Assembly (NCBI RefSeq): GCF_940670765.1
Contig: NZ_CALNVW010000037.1
Span: forward strand, 1-64,000
DNA from: Streptomyces sp. A 4/2
GTDB lineage: Bacteria; Actinomycetota; Actinomycetes; Streptomycetales; Streptomycetaceae
Direction of reading: 5' to 3'
Length of the DNA: 64,000 nt
Shown here one piece after another: positions 26,160 through 35,679 of the stretch. The number at the start of each line of letters is the position of its first letter. The first letter of the stretch is position 1. The notes beneath the pieces were generated by a model that saw only the letters and a program-made list of their open reading frames with translations, did not search any database and had not been told where the DNA came from. The translations under genes were made by a program, and so were the position numbers.

Positions 26160-27134
26160 ATGCGCATTCACCTTAGCGCGCGCACGCGCGCCTTCACTGT
26201 GCTGGGCAATGAGGTCCTGCGGGACCGGCGGCTCAGCTTCACTGCTCGCGGCATTCTCGCCTACCTCCTCTCCTTGCCCGACGGGGCGCGGGAGGACGTG
26301 AGGACCCTCGCCGACAGGAATCCCGGACTGGGCCGCCGTGGCGTGGCCAACGCCCTCGATGAGCTGGTCGAGTTGGGGTACTACATCCGCCGTACGGTCA
26401 AGGACGCGGAGACCGGGCAGGTGCGTACCGAGACGTACCTCTTCGACGCTCCGCAGACTGCAGACGTGCCGCAGGCTGCGGATGCCCCGCTTCCCGCGCC
26501 GACGGGAACCGGCACGACGGGAACCGGCACGGCGGGAACCGGCGCGGCGGATGGCGGGAAGGCGGGAGCGTTCCCCTCGGGGGTCCAGAACTCAGGGGTC
26601 CAGAACTCAGTGGTTCAGAACCGGGAAGAAGAACCCTCCCTCCCCGCGCCCGTGGCGGCGAGCGCCGGTTCGCCCCCGGAGTCGGCGGAGGCCGTGGGGC
26701 GTGGGGCCGCCCTTCTGTCCCGACTGGCCCGTGTGGAGCCGAAGTTGGCGCTGAGCGCCGCTGACGTGGTCGCGCTGGCACCGCTTGTCGTGCCGTGGCT
26801 CGAACGTGGGGTCCCGGAGCTGGAGGCCCGTTCCTTGCTGACCGATGGGCTGCCGCCGGTCGTGTTCACCGCGCGCGGCATCCTCGCGGACCGGCTGGTG
26901 CGCAAACTGCCCGCGCCACGGGCCCACCGGGACGCCGCCGCACCTGCCCCCGCGCCGCTGGAGTGTGCCGACTGCCGGGATCCGCTGCCGCGTGGTCAAC
27001 AGGGCGGGATCTGTGCCGGTTGCACCGGAGCCGTACGGTCCGCCGTCAGCCCTGCGCCGCCCGTTTCTGTGGCCGAGCGTGTAGCGGCTCTGCGGGCGAC
27101 ACTCCGCAGCAGGCCCGCTGCCGCTCGCGGGTGA
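26160..27134 (+). CDS. Winged-helix DNA-binding protein with zinc-binding C-terminal motif
   Basis: A 324-residue protein of a type common in Streptomyces accessory regions. The N-terminus (RAFTVLGNEVLRDRRLSFTARGILAYLLSLP...) is a winged helix of the replication-initiator/helix-turn-helix-36 kind. A Pro/Gly/Thr-rich linker with a TGTGT repeat follows, then a helical region, and CADC...CAGC near residues 265-285 forms a four-cysteine zinc-binding pair. The function is unknown; a regulatory or plasmid-derived role is possible. It may mark the right edge of the island. Confidence 0.7.
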   Translation: MRIHLSARTRAFTVLGNEVLRDRRLSFTARGILAYLLSLPDGAREDVRTLADRNPGLGRRGVANALDELVELGYYIRRTVKDAETGQVRTETYLFDAPQTADVPQAADAPLPAPTGTGTTGTGTAGTGAADGGKAGAFPSGVQNSGVQNSVVQNREEEPSLPAPVAASAGSPPESAEAVGRGAALLSRLARVEPKLALSAADVVALAPLVVPWLERGVPELEARSLLTDGLPPVVFTARGILADRLVRKLPAPRAHRDAAAPAPAPLECADCRDPLPRGQQGGICAGCTGAVRSAVSPAPPVSVAERVAALRATLRSRPAAARG

Positions 27135-27220
27135 GTCCCCGGGGGCGGAGGTTTCCGTACGACTGGCTTGCGCGGCTTGCGCGGCTTCCGCGCGGCCCGA
27201 CGGGACGAGAGAATCCCGCC

Positions 27221-28369
27221 ATGGTGATCACCGCACGCGCCCTCAACCGTTCCACGCTCGCCCGGCAGTTGTTGCTCGGCCGGGAGTCGCTCGACGTCGC
27301 CGACGGGGTGCGACGGGTGGTCGCCCTGCAGGCACAGCAGCCCGCCTCGCCGTACGTGGCGCTGTGGAACCGGCTCAGCGGCTTCGACCCGGCGGACCTC
27401 GACACCGCCGTGGCCGGACTCCAGGCGGTCAAGGCGACGCTGATGCGGATCACGCTGCACCTGGTCCACGCCGAGGACTACCGGGCCTTCCGCGAGGCCG
27501 TGGAGCCGACGCTGCGCGGCTCCAGGCTCGGCGACTCCCGGTTCACGGCGTCCGGACTCACCGCCGCCGACGCCGACGCGGTCGTCCCGGATCTGCTGAA
27601 GTACGCCGACGGGCCGCGTACCACCGCCGAGGTGCGGGACTGGCTCGCCGAGCGGCTGGGCGTGCCGATAGAGCCGGTGACCTGGCGGATGCTGCGGCAG
27701 TACGCACCGCTGTGGCACGCCCCGGTCGGCGGGCCCTGGTCGTTCGACAACCAGCAGTCGTACCTCGCGGCTGCCACCCGGCCGGTGCTGGCGGATCCCG
27801 ACGCCGCCGCCGGGGGGCTGCAGACCCTGATCCGCCGCTACCTGGAGGGCTTCGGGCCCGCGTCGGTGGCGGACATGGCGCAGTTCGCGCTGGTCCAGAA
27901 GGCCCGGGTCAGGGCGGCGGTGCAGGCCCTCGACACCGACCTCGAACAACTGGAAGGTGCCGACGGCACGGTGCTGTACGACGTCCCCGGTGCGCCACGG
28001 CCGGCCGAGGACACCCCGGCCCCACCCCGGCTCATGGCGATGTGGGACAGCATCCTGCTCGCCTACGCCGACCGCAGCCGCGTCATCCCGCCCGAGTACC
28101 GCAAGCAGGTGACCCGCATCAACGGCGACGTGCTGCCCACCCTGCTGGTCGACGGCTACGTCGCCGGTGTCTGGCGTCCCGTGGAGGGAGGGATCGAGGC
28201 CAGTGCCTTCCACCCGCTCCCGGAGGAGGTCTGGCAGGGGCTGGCGGCAGAGGCCGAGTCGCTCACGGGGCTCCTCGCCGACCGTGACCCCAGGGCCTAC
28301 GGCCGCTACGACCACTGGTGGAGGAAGGGGATGCCCGCCGCCGAAACCCGCCTGCTGCCCGGTGGTTGA
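27221..28369 (+). CDS. AlkZ-like winged-helix DNA glycosylase family protein
   Basis: A 382-residue protein of the HTH_42/AlkZ family, whose studied members unhook interstrand crosslinks or excise bulky DNA adducts. The family's Q-x-Q catalytic motif is visible in ALQAQQPASPY at about residues 33-43. Later conserved blocks are RITLHLVHAEDY and the WDSILLAYADRSRVIP region. The ATG at 27221 gives the normal family N-terminus. In streptomycetes such genes may protect against genotoxic metabolites or do general repair. No toxin biosynthesis genes are adjacent. Confidence 0.82.
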   Translation: MVITARALNRSTLARQLLLGRESLDVADGVRRVVALQAQQPASPYVALWNRLSGFDPADLDTAVAGLQAVKATLMRITLHLVHAEDYRAFREAVEPTLRGSRLGDSRFTASGLTAADADAVVPDLLKYADGPRTTAEVRDWLAERLGVPIEPVTWRMLRQYAPLWHAPVGGPWSFDNQQSYLAAATRPVLADPDAAAGGLQTLIRRYLEGFGPASVADMAQFALVQKARVRAAVQALDTDLEQLEGADGTVLYDVPGAPRPAEDTPAPPRLMAMWDSILLAYADRSRVIPPEYRKQVTRINGDVLPTLLVDGYVAGVWRPVEGGIEASAFHPLPEEVWQGLAAEAESLTGLLADRDPRAYGRYDHWWRKGMPAAETRLLPGG

Positions 28370-28389
28370 GCCCGACGCTCTCCGTTGCG

Positions 28390-28470
28390 CCCGCGACCGA
28401 GCCGGGCGTCTTCGACTGAGCCGGGCGCCCTTGACCGGGCCGTTGCGCCCTTGACCGAGCCGTTGTGTCC
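28390..28470 (+). repeat. Imperfect ~21-bp repeats downstream of AlkZ-like gene
   Basis: Copies of a unit resembling GCGCCCTTGACCGAGCCGTT, with variants, between the AlkZ-like gene and the next promoter. Function unknown. Confidence 0.65.
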
Positions 28471-28532
28471 TTCTCCGGGATCGGCCGGAAATTCGCCGGA
28501 TTTCTCGGTACCTGTGTGTTTACAGTGCGGCC

Positions 28533-29312
28533 ATGACGCTTCTGGATCACGACCGATACTGTGACGAACTCGTCCGGGAGACCGCCCTGTTGAGGGCCGT
28601 ACTCACGGACGCCGACCTGACGGCGACGGTGCCGACCTGCCCCGAGTGGAGTCTGGGGGAACTGGTCCGCCATGTGGGCCGCGCGCATCGCTGGGCCGAG
28701 GTCATCGTACGGACGAAGGCCTCGGAGGTGGTCCCGGACGATCAGGTGCCGGACTCCGCGGGGCCGGGGGACACCGAACCGGCCGCCCTGGGCGCGTGGT
28801 TGGCCGCGGGGGCGGAGCGGCTCGTGGCGACCCTGCGTGCGGCGGGACCCGATGTCGAGGTGTGGAGCTGGGCCGGGGAGCAGCACTCAGGGTTCTGGGC
28901 GCGGCGGATGGTGCACGAGACGGTGATCCACCGGGCGGACGCGGCACTGGCGGCCGGGGTGGCGTTCGAGGTCGACGCAGAGGTGGCGGGGGACACCATC
29001 GAGGAGTGGCTGGAGATCGTCGCCTTTGCCGCGGCTTCCGGGGACCCGCACGCGGTGGAGCTGCGGGGCGCCGGGCGCTCCCTCCATCTGCATGCCACGG
29101 ACGTGCCGGACGCGGAGTGGCTGATCGAACTGACCGAGGACGGATTCGAGTGGCGGCGGGCGCACGAGAAGGCGACGGTGGCGGTCCGGGGGCCGCTGGC
29201 GGACGTGCTGCTGGTCTTCTACCGGCGCCTTCCGGCCGACAGCGATCGGGTGGAGGTGCTGGGGGACACCGAGCTGCTGGACTTCTGGCTGGAGCGGGCG
29301 TCGTTCGGCTGA
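28533..29312 (+). CDS. Maleylpyruvate isomerase family (mycothiol-dependent, DinB-like) protein
   Basis: A 259-residue protein of the MDMPI family. The N-terminal four-helix metal-binding domain shows CPEWSLGELVRHVGRAHRW and HETVIHRAD, giving the His/Glu/His metal triad; the C-terminal domain follows from about residue 160. Studied members use mycothiol as cofactor or detoxify with it, but most Streptomyces paralogues are uncharacterised. It is monocistronic, with a TTTACAG -10-like element just upstream of the ATG. Confidence 0.83.
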   Translation: MTLLDHDRYCDELVRETALLRAVLTDADLTATVPTCPEWSLGELVRHVGRAHRWAEVIVRTKASEVVPDDQVPDSAGPGDTEPAALGAWLAAGAERLVATLRAAGPDVEVWSWAGEQHSGFWARRMVHETVIHRADAALAAGVAFEVDAEVAGDTIEEWLEIVAFAAASGDPHAVELRGAGRSLHLHATDVPDAEWLIELTEDGFEWRRAHEKATVAVRGPLADVLLVFYRRLPADSDRVEVLGDTELLDFWLERASFG

Positions 29313-29458
29313 GGCCTTCGAGGCCCCTCAGGGCTCCGATGCCGCTGCGGTCTCTGGCGCCTTTGCGGCCTCGGAGGCCTCCGGCCGGTCCGGCGGGCGC
29401 GCCGTGGGATGATCCGGCAGGGCGGCAGCGAGCCGACCTGATCGAAGGGCAACATCAC

Positions 29459-29620
29459 ATGGCAGCGGGATTCTCGGCGTGGAAAGTCAACCGGCAGTAC
29501 GCGGTGAACGACCGCGCGGCCTATCTGGGCAAGCAGTACCGCTGCCTGGTCGCCCACACCTCGAATTCCGCGAGCAATCCGAAGACCGCCGTGAAGATGT
29601 GGCGGAAGGACACCGACTGA
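29459..29620 (+). CDS. Small CBM5/12-like (chitin-binding-type) protein
   Basis: A 53-residue protein: FSAWKVNRQYAVNDRAAYLGKQYRC...HTSNSASNPKTAVKMW follows the carbohydrate-binding module 5/12 pattern of spaced aromatics and a final Trp. No signal peptide is seen, so it is either cytosolic or exported by another route. It is free-standing, whereas this module is normally fused to chitinases. Confidence 0.72.
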   Translation: MAAGFSAWKVNRQYAVNDRAAYLGKQYRCLVAHTSNSASNPKTAVKMWRKDTD

Positions 29621-29689
29621 CCGGCCGAGCCCCGGTGTCCGTACGGCTGCCGGTGCGCCGGTGACATGATTCCCGGCGCACCGTGCGGC

Positions 29690-30700
29690 CTACGCGTTCA
29701 GCTCGGCCAGCACCCGCAGTGTCTGCGGATCAGGGGCCGTCACCAGCAGGTCGGTCACCGCGCCCGCCCGCCACAGCTCCAGCCGTTCCGCGATCCGCCC
29801 GCGCGGTCCCACCAGTGAGATCTCGTCCGCGAAGGCGTCCGGCACCGCCAGCACCGCCTCCTCCTTACGTCCGGCCAGGAACAGCTCCTGGATGCGGTGG
29901 GCCTCGGCCTCGTAGCCCATCCTCGCCATCAGGTCCGCGTGGAAGTTGCGCGCCGCGTGGCCCATGCCCCCGATGTAGAAGCCGAGCATCGCCTTCACCG
30001 GCAGCAGCCCCTGCGCCACGTCGTCGCAGACCTGGGCGCGGGCCATCGGCGCGATCATGAAGTTCTCGGGGAGCCCGGCGAGGGACGCCTCGTAGACGTC
30101 GGTGCGGGTCGGGGACCAGTACAGGGGGAGCCAGCCGTCCGCGATGCGGGTGGTCTGGGCGATGTTCTTGGGGCCCTCGGCGCCCAGCAGTACCGGGAGA
30201 TCGGCCCGCAGCGGGTGGGTGATCGGCTTGAGCGGTTTGCCGATGCCCGTGCCGTCCTCGCCCCGGTACGGATGCGCGTGGAAGCGGCCGTCCAGCTCGA
30301 CGGGGCCTTCGCGCCTGAGGACCTGGCGGATGACGTCGACGTACTCCCGGGTGGCCGTGAGCGGACTCCGGGGGAAGGGGCGGCCGTACCAGCCCTCCAC
30401 CACCTGGGGGCCGGACAGGCCCAGGCCGAGCATCATCCGGCCGCCGGAGAGGTGGTCCAGGGTGAGGGCCTGCATCGCCGTCGCGGTCGGGGTACGGGCC
30501 GCCATCTGCGCGATGGCCGTGCCCAGCCGGATACGGGAGGTGTGCGCCGCGATCCAGGTCAGCGGGGTGAAGGCGTCAGAGCCCCAGGCCTCGGCCGTCC
30601 AGACCGAGTCGTAGCCCAACCGCTCGGCCTCCTGGGCCAGTTCGAGATGTCCGGGGGTGGGGCCGCGGCCCCAGTAGCCGAGAGTGAGCCCTAGGCGCAT
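29690..30700 (-). CDS. LLM-class F420-dependent oxidoreductase
   Basis: A 336-residue luciferase-like (LLM) flavin/F420 enzyme. The N-terminus GLTLGYWGRGPTPGHLELAQEAERLGYDSVWTAE and GLGLSGPQVVEGWYG are typical of the F420-dependent group in actinobacteria. A CTGACG-gag-CGTCAG palindrome 28 bases upstream is shared with the promoters of acyl-CoA genes in this window. That suggests it works on a CoA or lipid intermediate, or is co-regulated with that catabolism. Confidence 0.9.
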   Translation of the reverse strand: MRLGLTLGYWGRGPTPGHLELAQEAERLGYDSVWTAEAWGSDAFTPLTWIAAHTSRIRLGTAIAQMAARTPTATAMQALTLDHLSGGRMMLGLGLSGPQVVEGWYGRPFPRSPLTATREYVDVIRQVLRREGPVELDGRFHAHPYRGEDGTGIGKPLKPITHPLRADLPVLLGAEGPKNIAQTTRIADGWLPLYWSPTRTDVYEASLAGLPENFMIAPMARAQVCDDVAQGLLPVKAMLGFYIGGMGHAARNFHADLMARMGYEAEAHRIQELFLAGRKEEAVLAVPDAFADEISLVGPRGRIAERLELWRAGAVTDLLVTAPDPQTLRVLAELNA

Positions 30701-30727
30701 GGTGAAGTCCTCCCGGCTGTCACGATT

Positions 30728-30742
30728 CTGACGGAGCGTCAG
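30728..30742 (-). promoter_or_regulatory. CTGACGnnnCGTCAG palindrome, LLM promoter
   Basis: CTGACG-GAG-CGTCAG, a perfect 15-bp palindrome 28 bases before the LLM start. The same motif recurs at 35637, 37933 and 48087. The regulator is not identified in the window. Confidence 0.7.
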
Positions 30743-30770
30743 GTCAATGTGTCAGGCGACTGTAAAGGCA

Positions 30771-30804
30771 ACGGCCCCCCGCCCGGAAGGGGGCGGGGGG
30801 CCGT
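30771..30804 (-). terminator. Terminator hairpin downstream of DUF5336-like gene
   Basis: Arms ACGGCCCCCCGCCC (30771-30784) and its complement (30791-30804) form a 14-bp perfect stem with a 6-base loop, just past the stop of the minus-strand gene at 30822. Confidence 0.82.
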
Positions 30805-30821
30805 GGGACGACGGAGCGGGA

Positions 30822-31703
30822 TCAGCCGCGCTGGATGCCCGTCGTGTCCTGCAGGACGCCACGACGGCCGTCCTGCGTCTGCGCGATCAGACCGGAACCG
30901 CGCTGCTCGACCGCGAGGTACCAGGTGCCCGGCGCCAGTTCGGCGATGGGCGTCGGCGAACCGTCCTCCGCGTACAGCGGGCGGGCGACCGGAACCGCGA
31001 ACCAGAACGGTGCGAAGTCCCCGGCCGGGGTGGCACCGCCCGAAGCGGGCTGCGCCTGGGCCTGCTGGGTGGCCGGCGGCTGCGACGCCTGCGGCTGACC
31101 GGGCTGACCCGGCTGGCCGCCGAACGACTGCGGCTGCCCCGGCTGCGGCTGCCCCGGCTGCGGCTGGACACCGTACGGCTGGGCCTGCGGGCCGCCCGGG
31201 TAGCCGTAGCCCTGACCGGGCACACCGGCCTGCGCGCCGTACGGCGACGGCGCGACCGGCGGATGCGGAGTGCTCATCAGCGGGGACTTGAGCGCCGGGA
31301 GGAGCGGAGTGGCGACCGCGGCGGCTGCGAGCACCAGGGAGGCGATGAACCCGAGGACCAGGCCCGCCCCGCGGCTCGACGAGTCGACCAGGCCCCAGAA
31401 GCTCGTCCACGCGGCGAAGATGCTGAACGCGACGCCGAACTGGCCCATCTCCAGCCCGGCGACCTTACGGGGCTGCGGCAGCGCGCGCGCCACGATGATC
31501 AGCACCGCCCCGATGACTCCGGCCAGGTAGATGCTCATCAGTACCCCGAGCGAATCCCAGGCGCTGGGGTTGCTGAGGTTGGCGCAGTAAGTGCCACTGC
31601 ACTGGCGGCCGTACGAGGTGAGGTCGAGGAACGAGGCGATGAACAGCACCACCGCTGCTCCGATCACCACGCCGTCGCCTCGACTGAGGGAGCGGATGTT
31701 CAC
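30822..31703 (-). CDS. DUF5336-like membrane protein with Pro/Gln-rich tail
   Basis: A 293-residue protein with four hydrophobic segments in the first ~130 residues, then a long Pro/Gly/Gln/Ala-rich low-complexity region (QPQPGQPQPGQPQ) and a C-terminal domain (FAVPVARPLYAED...GTWYLAVEQRGSGLIAQ) that looks like a small beta-fold. This layout matches actinobacterial DUF5336 proteins. The function is unknown; such proteins are often near envelope genes, and a peptidoglycan amidase follows upstream. Confidence 0.78.
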   Translation of the reverse strand: MNIRSLSRGDGVVIGAAVVLFIASFLDLTSYGRQCSGTYCANLSNPSAWDSLGVLMSIYLAGVIGAVLIIVARALPQPRKVAGLEMGQFGVAFSIFAAWTSFWGLVDSSSRGAGLVLGFIASLVLAAAAVATPLLPALKSPLMSTPHPPVAPSPYGAQAGVPGQGYGYPGGPQAQPYGVQPQPGQPQPGQPQSFGGQPGQPGQPQASQPPATQQAQAQPASGGATPAGDFAPFWFAVPVARPLYAEDGSPTPIAELAPGTWYLAVEQRGSGLIAQTQDGRRGVLQDTTGIQRG

Positions 31704-31814
31704 GTAAAAATCCTTCGTAGGTGGGCTCGTCGGGGCGGCGCGGAGCTCGGGGGTGGCTCCCCATCGTAGGAGTGAATCTATCGTCTGTTCCGGCGGGTCG
31801 TGTGGCGGGTCTCG

Positions 31815-32819
<1,005 letters not shown>

Positions 32820-32862
32820 GGCGCGAGCCTATCCGGCCTGTCCGTCGGGCCTGTCCGGATGC

Positions 32863-33504
32863 TCAGATCCCCGTACCCGTGCGGCGCAGCACCCGCAGGG
32901 AGTCGGTCGCCGAGACCTCGGTGAACGCGCCGGACGCGAGGGCCCTGAGGTACACGCGGTACGGAGCCTGGCCGCCGTCGGCCGGGTCGGGGAACACGTC
33001 GTGGATGAGCAGCAGGCCGCCGTCCGCGAGGTGCGGGGCCCAGCCCTCGTAGTCGCCGCTCGCATGGGCGTCGGTGTGGCCGCCGTCTATGAAGACCAGA
33101 CCGAGCGGGCCGCCCCAGGCGCTCGCGACCTGCGGGGAGCGGCCGACGATCGCGATCACGTGGTCTTCGAGTCCGGCCCGGTGCAGGGTGCGGCGGAAGG
33201 TCGGGAGCGTGTCCATCACACCGACCTCGGGATCGACGACCGTCGGGTCGTGGTACTCCCAGCCGGGCTGCTGCTCCTCGCTGCCGCGGTGGTGGTCGAC
33301 GGTGATCGCGGTCACCGATCCGGCGCGGGCCGCGTCGGCGAGGAGCAGGGTGGAACGTCCGCAGTAGGTGCCGACCTCCAGGAGGGGCAGGCCCAGCGAG
33401 GCGGCCTCGGCGGCTGCCTCGTACAGGGCGAGACCTTCGCGTACCGGCATGAATCCCTTGGCGGCCTCGAACGCGGCCAGGGTCTCTGGCGTGGGGGCGG
33501 CCAT
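32863..33504 (-). CDS. Class I SAM-dependent methyltransferase (Methyltransf_24 type)
   Basis: A 213-residue methyltransferase with a Rossmann motif LLEVGTYCGRSTLLLADAA, an acidic DHHRG after beta-2 and VFIDGGHTDAHASGDYEGW, the signature of the Methyltransf_24 group acting on sugars or small molecules. Start follows GGAGGACC. Forty-three bases separate it from the amidase gene downstream, so co-transcription is possible. Confidence 0.85.
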   Translation of the reverse strand: MAAPTPETLAAFEAAKGFMPVREGLALYEAAAEAASLGLPLLEVGTYCGRSTLLLADAARAGSVTAITVDHHRGSEEQQPGWEYHDPTVVDPEVGVMDTLPTFRRTLHRAGLEDHVIAIVGRSPQVASAWGGPLGLVFIDGGHTDAHASGDYEGWAPHLADGGLLLIHDVFPDPADGGQAPYRVYLRALASGAFTEVSATDSLRVLRRTGTGI

Positions 33505-33590
33505 GGGGTCCTCCTGGAGGGGGCGGCGGGTCGGGTCGGCCCATGGTAGTGGGGCGTGGATTCCGGCTCTACGCGGGAACCCCTCCCCGT

Positions 33591-33664
33591 CGCCTACGGA
33601 TCACACCTCACGCGTACCGATCACACCTCGCGCCTACGGATCACGCGTCCCGTACGGATCACGC
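33591..33664. repeat. ~18-20-bp tandem repeats near MFS stop codon
   Basis: Four imperfect units containing TACGGATCAC or TACCGATCAC lie directly downstream of the minus-strand MFS gene (stop at 33667) and upstream of the methyltransferase. Confidence 0.8.
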
Positions 33665-33666
33665 TG

Positions 33667-35505
33667 TCAGTGCGTCACGCCCGCCGGGACCGTGGCCCCC
33701 AGTCGGAGGTCCACCGCCACCAGTTCGTCCACGCTCGTGTACGAGACCGGGGTGGCCAGCGGCGGAAGACCCGCCGCGGTGACGGCCAGGATGTACGTGC
33801 CCGCCGACCGCGCGGCCAGCGCGAAGTCGCCCGCCGTGTCCGCGACCGTGATGCCCGCCTGCCGCCCGCGGTGGTCGATCAGGGTGACCGTGGCACGCGG
33901 AACCGGAGCGCCTTCGGCGTCCAGGACCCGGCCGCGGAAGCCGCGGAAACCGGTGAAGTCGGTGGAGCCGGTGAGGCCCGCGGCGGTGGCCGGTGCGGCG
34001 GTCTCGTCGCCGACGGCGACCGGCCGGGACAGCGTGGCCGTCCGCTTGCGCGAGGGCAGGAACACCGCGAGCACCAGACCGATGAGCACCGCACCGGTGG
34101 CGATCATGAACGAGGTACGGAAGCCGTTCATGCTCGGTACCGAGACCGGGCCCATGGCCACCGAGGTGTGCGCGAGCACCATGCCGATCACCGCGCTCGA
34201 CACCGAGGTGCCGATCGACCGCATCAGCGTGTTCAGGCCGTTGGCCGCGCCCGTCTCGGACGGGTCCACGGCGCCGATGATCAGGGCCGGGAGCGAGGAG
34301 TACGCGAGACCGATGCCCGCGCCGACGACGACCGAGACGATGATGGTCTGCCACGGCGCGCTCATCAGGGCGAGCCCCGCCCCGTAACCGATCGCGATGA
34401 TCAGCATGCCGATCATCAGCGAGACCTTGGGGCCGTACTTCGCGGCGATCCTGGCGTAGAGCGGCGCGGTGAACATCATGGTGATGCCGAGCGGAGCCAC
34501 GCACAGACCCGCGACGACCATCGACTGGCCCAGGCCGTAACCGGTGGACTTCGGCAGCTGGAGCAGCTGCGGCAGGACCAGCGAGATCGCGTAGAACGCG
34601 ACACCGACCATGATCGAAGTCAGGTTGGTGAGCAGTACCTCGCGGCGGGCGGTGGTGCGCAGATCGACCAGCGGGGCGGCCATCCGCAGCTCCATCACAC
34701 CCCACAGCAGCAGGATGGCGAGCGCTCCGGCGAAGAGCCCGAGGGTGGTGCCGGAGGTCCAGCCCCAGTCGGAGCCCTTGGTGATCGGCAGCAGCAGGCA
34801 GACCAGACCGGCGGAGAGGCCGAGTGCGCCGAGGAGGTCGAAGCTGCCCTCGGCGCGGGTCTCGGACTCCGGTACGAAGAGCACGGTGAGCAGCATCGAG
34901 ACGACACCGAGACCGGCGGCGCCGAAGAACAGGGCGTGCCAGTCGGCGTGCTGGGCCACCAGGGAAGCGGCGGGCAGGGCGAGCCCGCCGCCGACGCCGA
35001 TGGACGAGCTCATCAGTGCCATGGCCGAGCCGAGCTTCTCGCGGGGCAGTTCGTCGCGCATGATGCCGATGCCGAGCGGGATGGCTCCCATCGCGAAGCC
35101 CTGGAGCGCACGGCCGACGATCATGATCAGCAAGTTGTCGGTGAATCCGCAGATCAGCGAGCCGACGACCATGACGGCAAGGCTGGCGAGCAGCATCCGC
35201 CGCTTGCCGTTGAGGTCGCCGAGTCTGCCCATGATCGGGGTGGATATCGCGCCCGCGAGGAGCGTGGCCGTCAGGACCCAGGTGGCGTTCGACGGGGCCG
35301 TGCCGAGCAGGGTCGGCAGGTCCTTGATGACCGGGACGAGCAGCGTCTGCATGACCGCGACGACGATGCCCGCGAAGGCGAGGACGGGGACGATGCCGCC
35401 CCGGCCACGGGGGGTGCGCGCTTCCTCGGTGGTGATCCCGGGGATGGAATTCCCCGTGCTCGAACTGAGTTGAGTGCTATGGGCGGAATGTCCGGCCTGT
35501 GCCAT
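33667..35505 (-). CDS. MFS transporter (DHA2) with C-terminal carboxypeptidase-regulatory-like domain
   Basis: A 612-residue fusion. Residues ~35-500 are a 14-helix drug:H+ antiporter-2 transporter (GDLNGKRR motif A in the first cytoplasmic loop). Residues ~525-610 (FRGRVLDAEGAPVPRATVTLIDHRG...) are a carboxypeptidase-regulatory-like Ig-type beta sandwich. Start at 35505 follows GGAGG; upstream ATGs at 35541 and 35607 are weaker. Likely an exporter of a drug or metabolite. The palindrome GTGATctgtATCAC at 35594-35607 upstream may be an operator. It is divergent from the acyl-CoA dehydrogenase. Confidence 0.87.
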   Translation of the reverse strand: MAQAGHSAHSTQLSSSTGNSIPGITTEEARTPRGRGGIVPVLAFAGIVVAVMQTLLVPVIKDLPTLLGTAPSNATWVLTATLLAGAISTPIMGRLGDLNGKRRMLLASLAVMVVGSLICGFTDNLLIMIVGRALQGFAMGAIPLGIGIMRDELPREKLGSAMALMSSSIGVGGGLALPAASLVAQHADWHALFFGAAGLGVVSMLLTVLFVPESETRAEGSFDLLGALGLSAGLVCLLLPITKGSDWGWTSGTTLGLFAGALAILLLWGVMELRMAAPLVDLRTTARREVLLTNLTSIMVGVAFYAISLVLPQLLQLPKSTGYGLGQSMVVAGLCVAPLGITMMFTAPLYARIAAKYGPKVSLMIGMLIIAIGYGAGLALMSAPWQTIIVSVVVGAGIGLAYSSLPALIIGAVDPSETGAANGLNTLMRSIGTSVSSAVIGMVLAHTSVAMGPVSVPSMNGFRTSFMIATGAVLIGLVLAVFLPSRKRTATLSRPVAVGDETAAPATAAGLTGSTDFTGFRGFRGRVLDAEGAPVPRATVTLIDHRGRQAGITVADTAGDFALAARSAGTYILAVTAAGLPPLATPVSYTSVDELVAVDLRLGATVPAGVTH

Positions 35506-35593
35506 TCGCGAAGCCTCCGGAGGCGTAAGTGGGTGCATCATGAAAGCTTCCGGAGGGGTCCGGGTATTCCGGTAAACGCCATATAAGTACGGC

Positions 35594-35607
35594 GTGATCT
35601 GTATCAC
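35594..35607. promoter_or_regulatory. GTGAT-ctgt-ATCAC palindrome
   Basis: A 5-bp perfect inverted repeat with a 4-base spacer in the MFS/acyl-CoA dehydrogenase divergent region, distinct from the two other palindromes there. Confidence 0.35.
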
Positions 35608-35636
35608 CCGCCGCGGCCTCGGTATTCGACTCGTAT

Positions 35637-35651
35637 CTGACCTTCCGTCAG
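35637..35651 (+). promoter_or_regulatory. CTGAC-type palindrome, acyl-CoA dehydrogenase promoter
   Basis: CTGACCTTCCGTCAG within the perfect inverted repeat ATCTGAC-cttcc-GTCAGAT (35635-35653). It matches the CTGACGnnnCGTCAG family except for one inner base and lies two bases before the KstR-type site. Confidence 0.65.
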
Positions 35652-35653
35652 AT

Positions 35654-35667
35654 TGGAACGTGTTCTA
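35654..35667 (+). promoter_or_regulatory. KstR-type operator, acyl-CoA dehydrogenase
   Basis: TGGAACGTGTTCTA fits TnnAACnnGTTnnA exactly and ends 12 bases before the start codon, where it would block a leaderless promoter. TAGTCT at 35666-35671 could be the -10 element. Confidence 0.78.
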
Positions 35668-35679
35668 GTCTGCCTGCGC

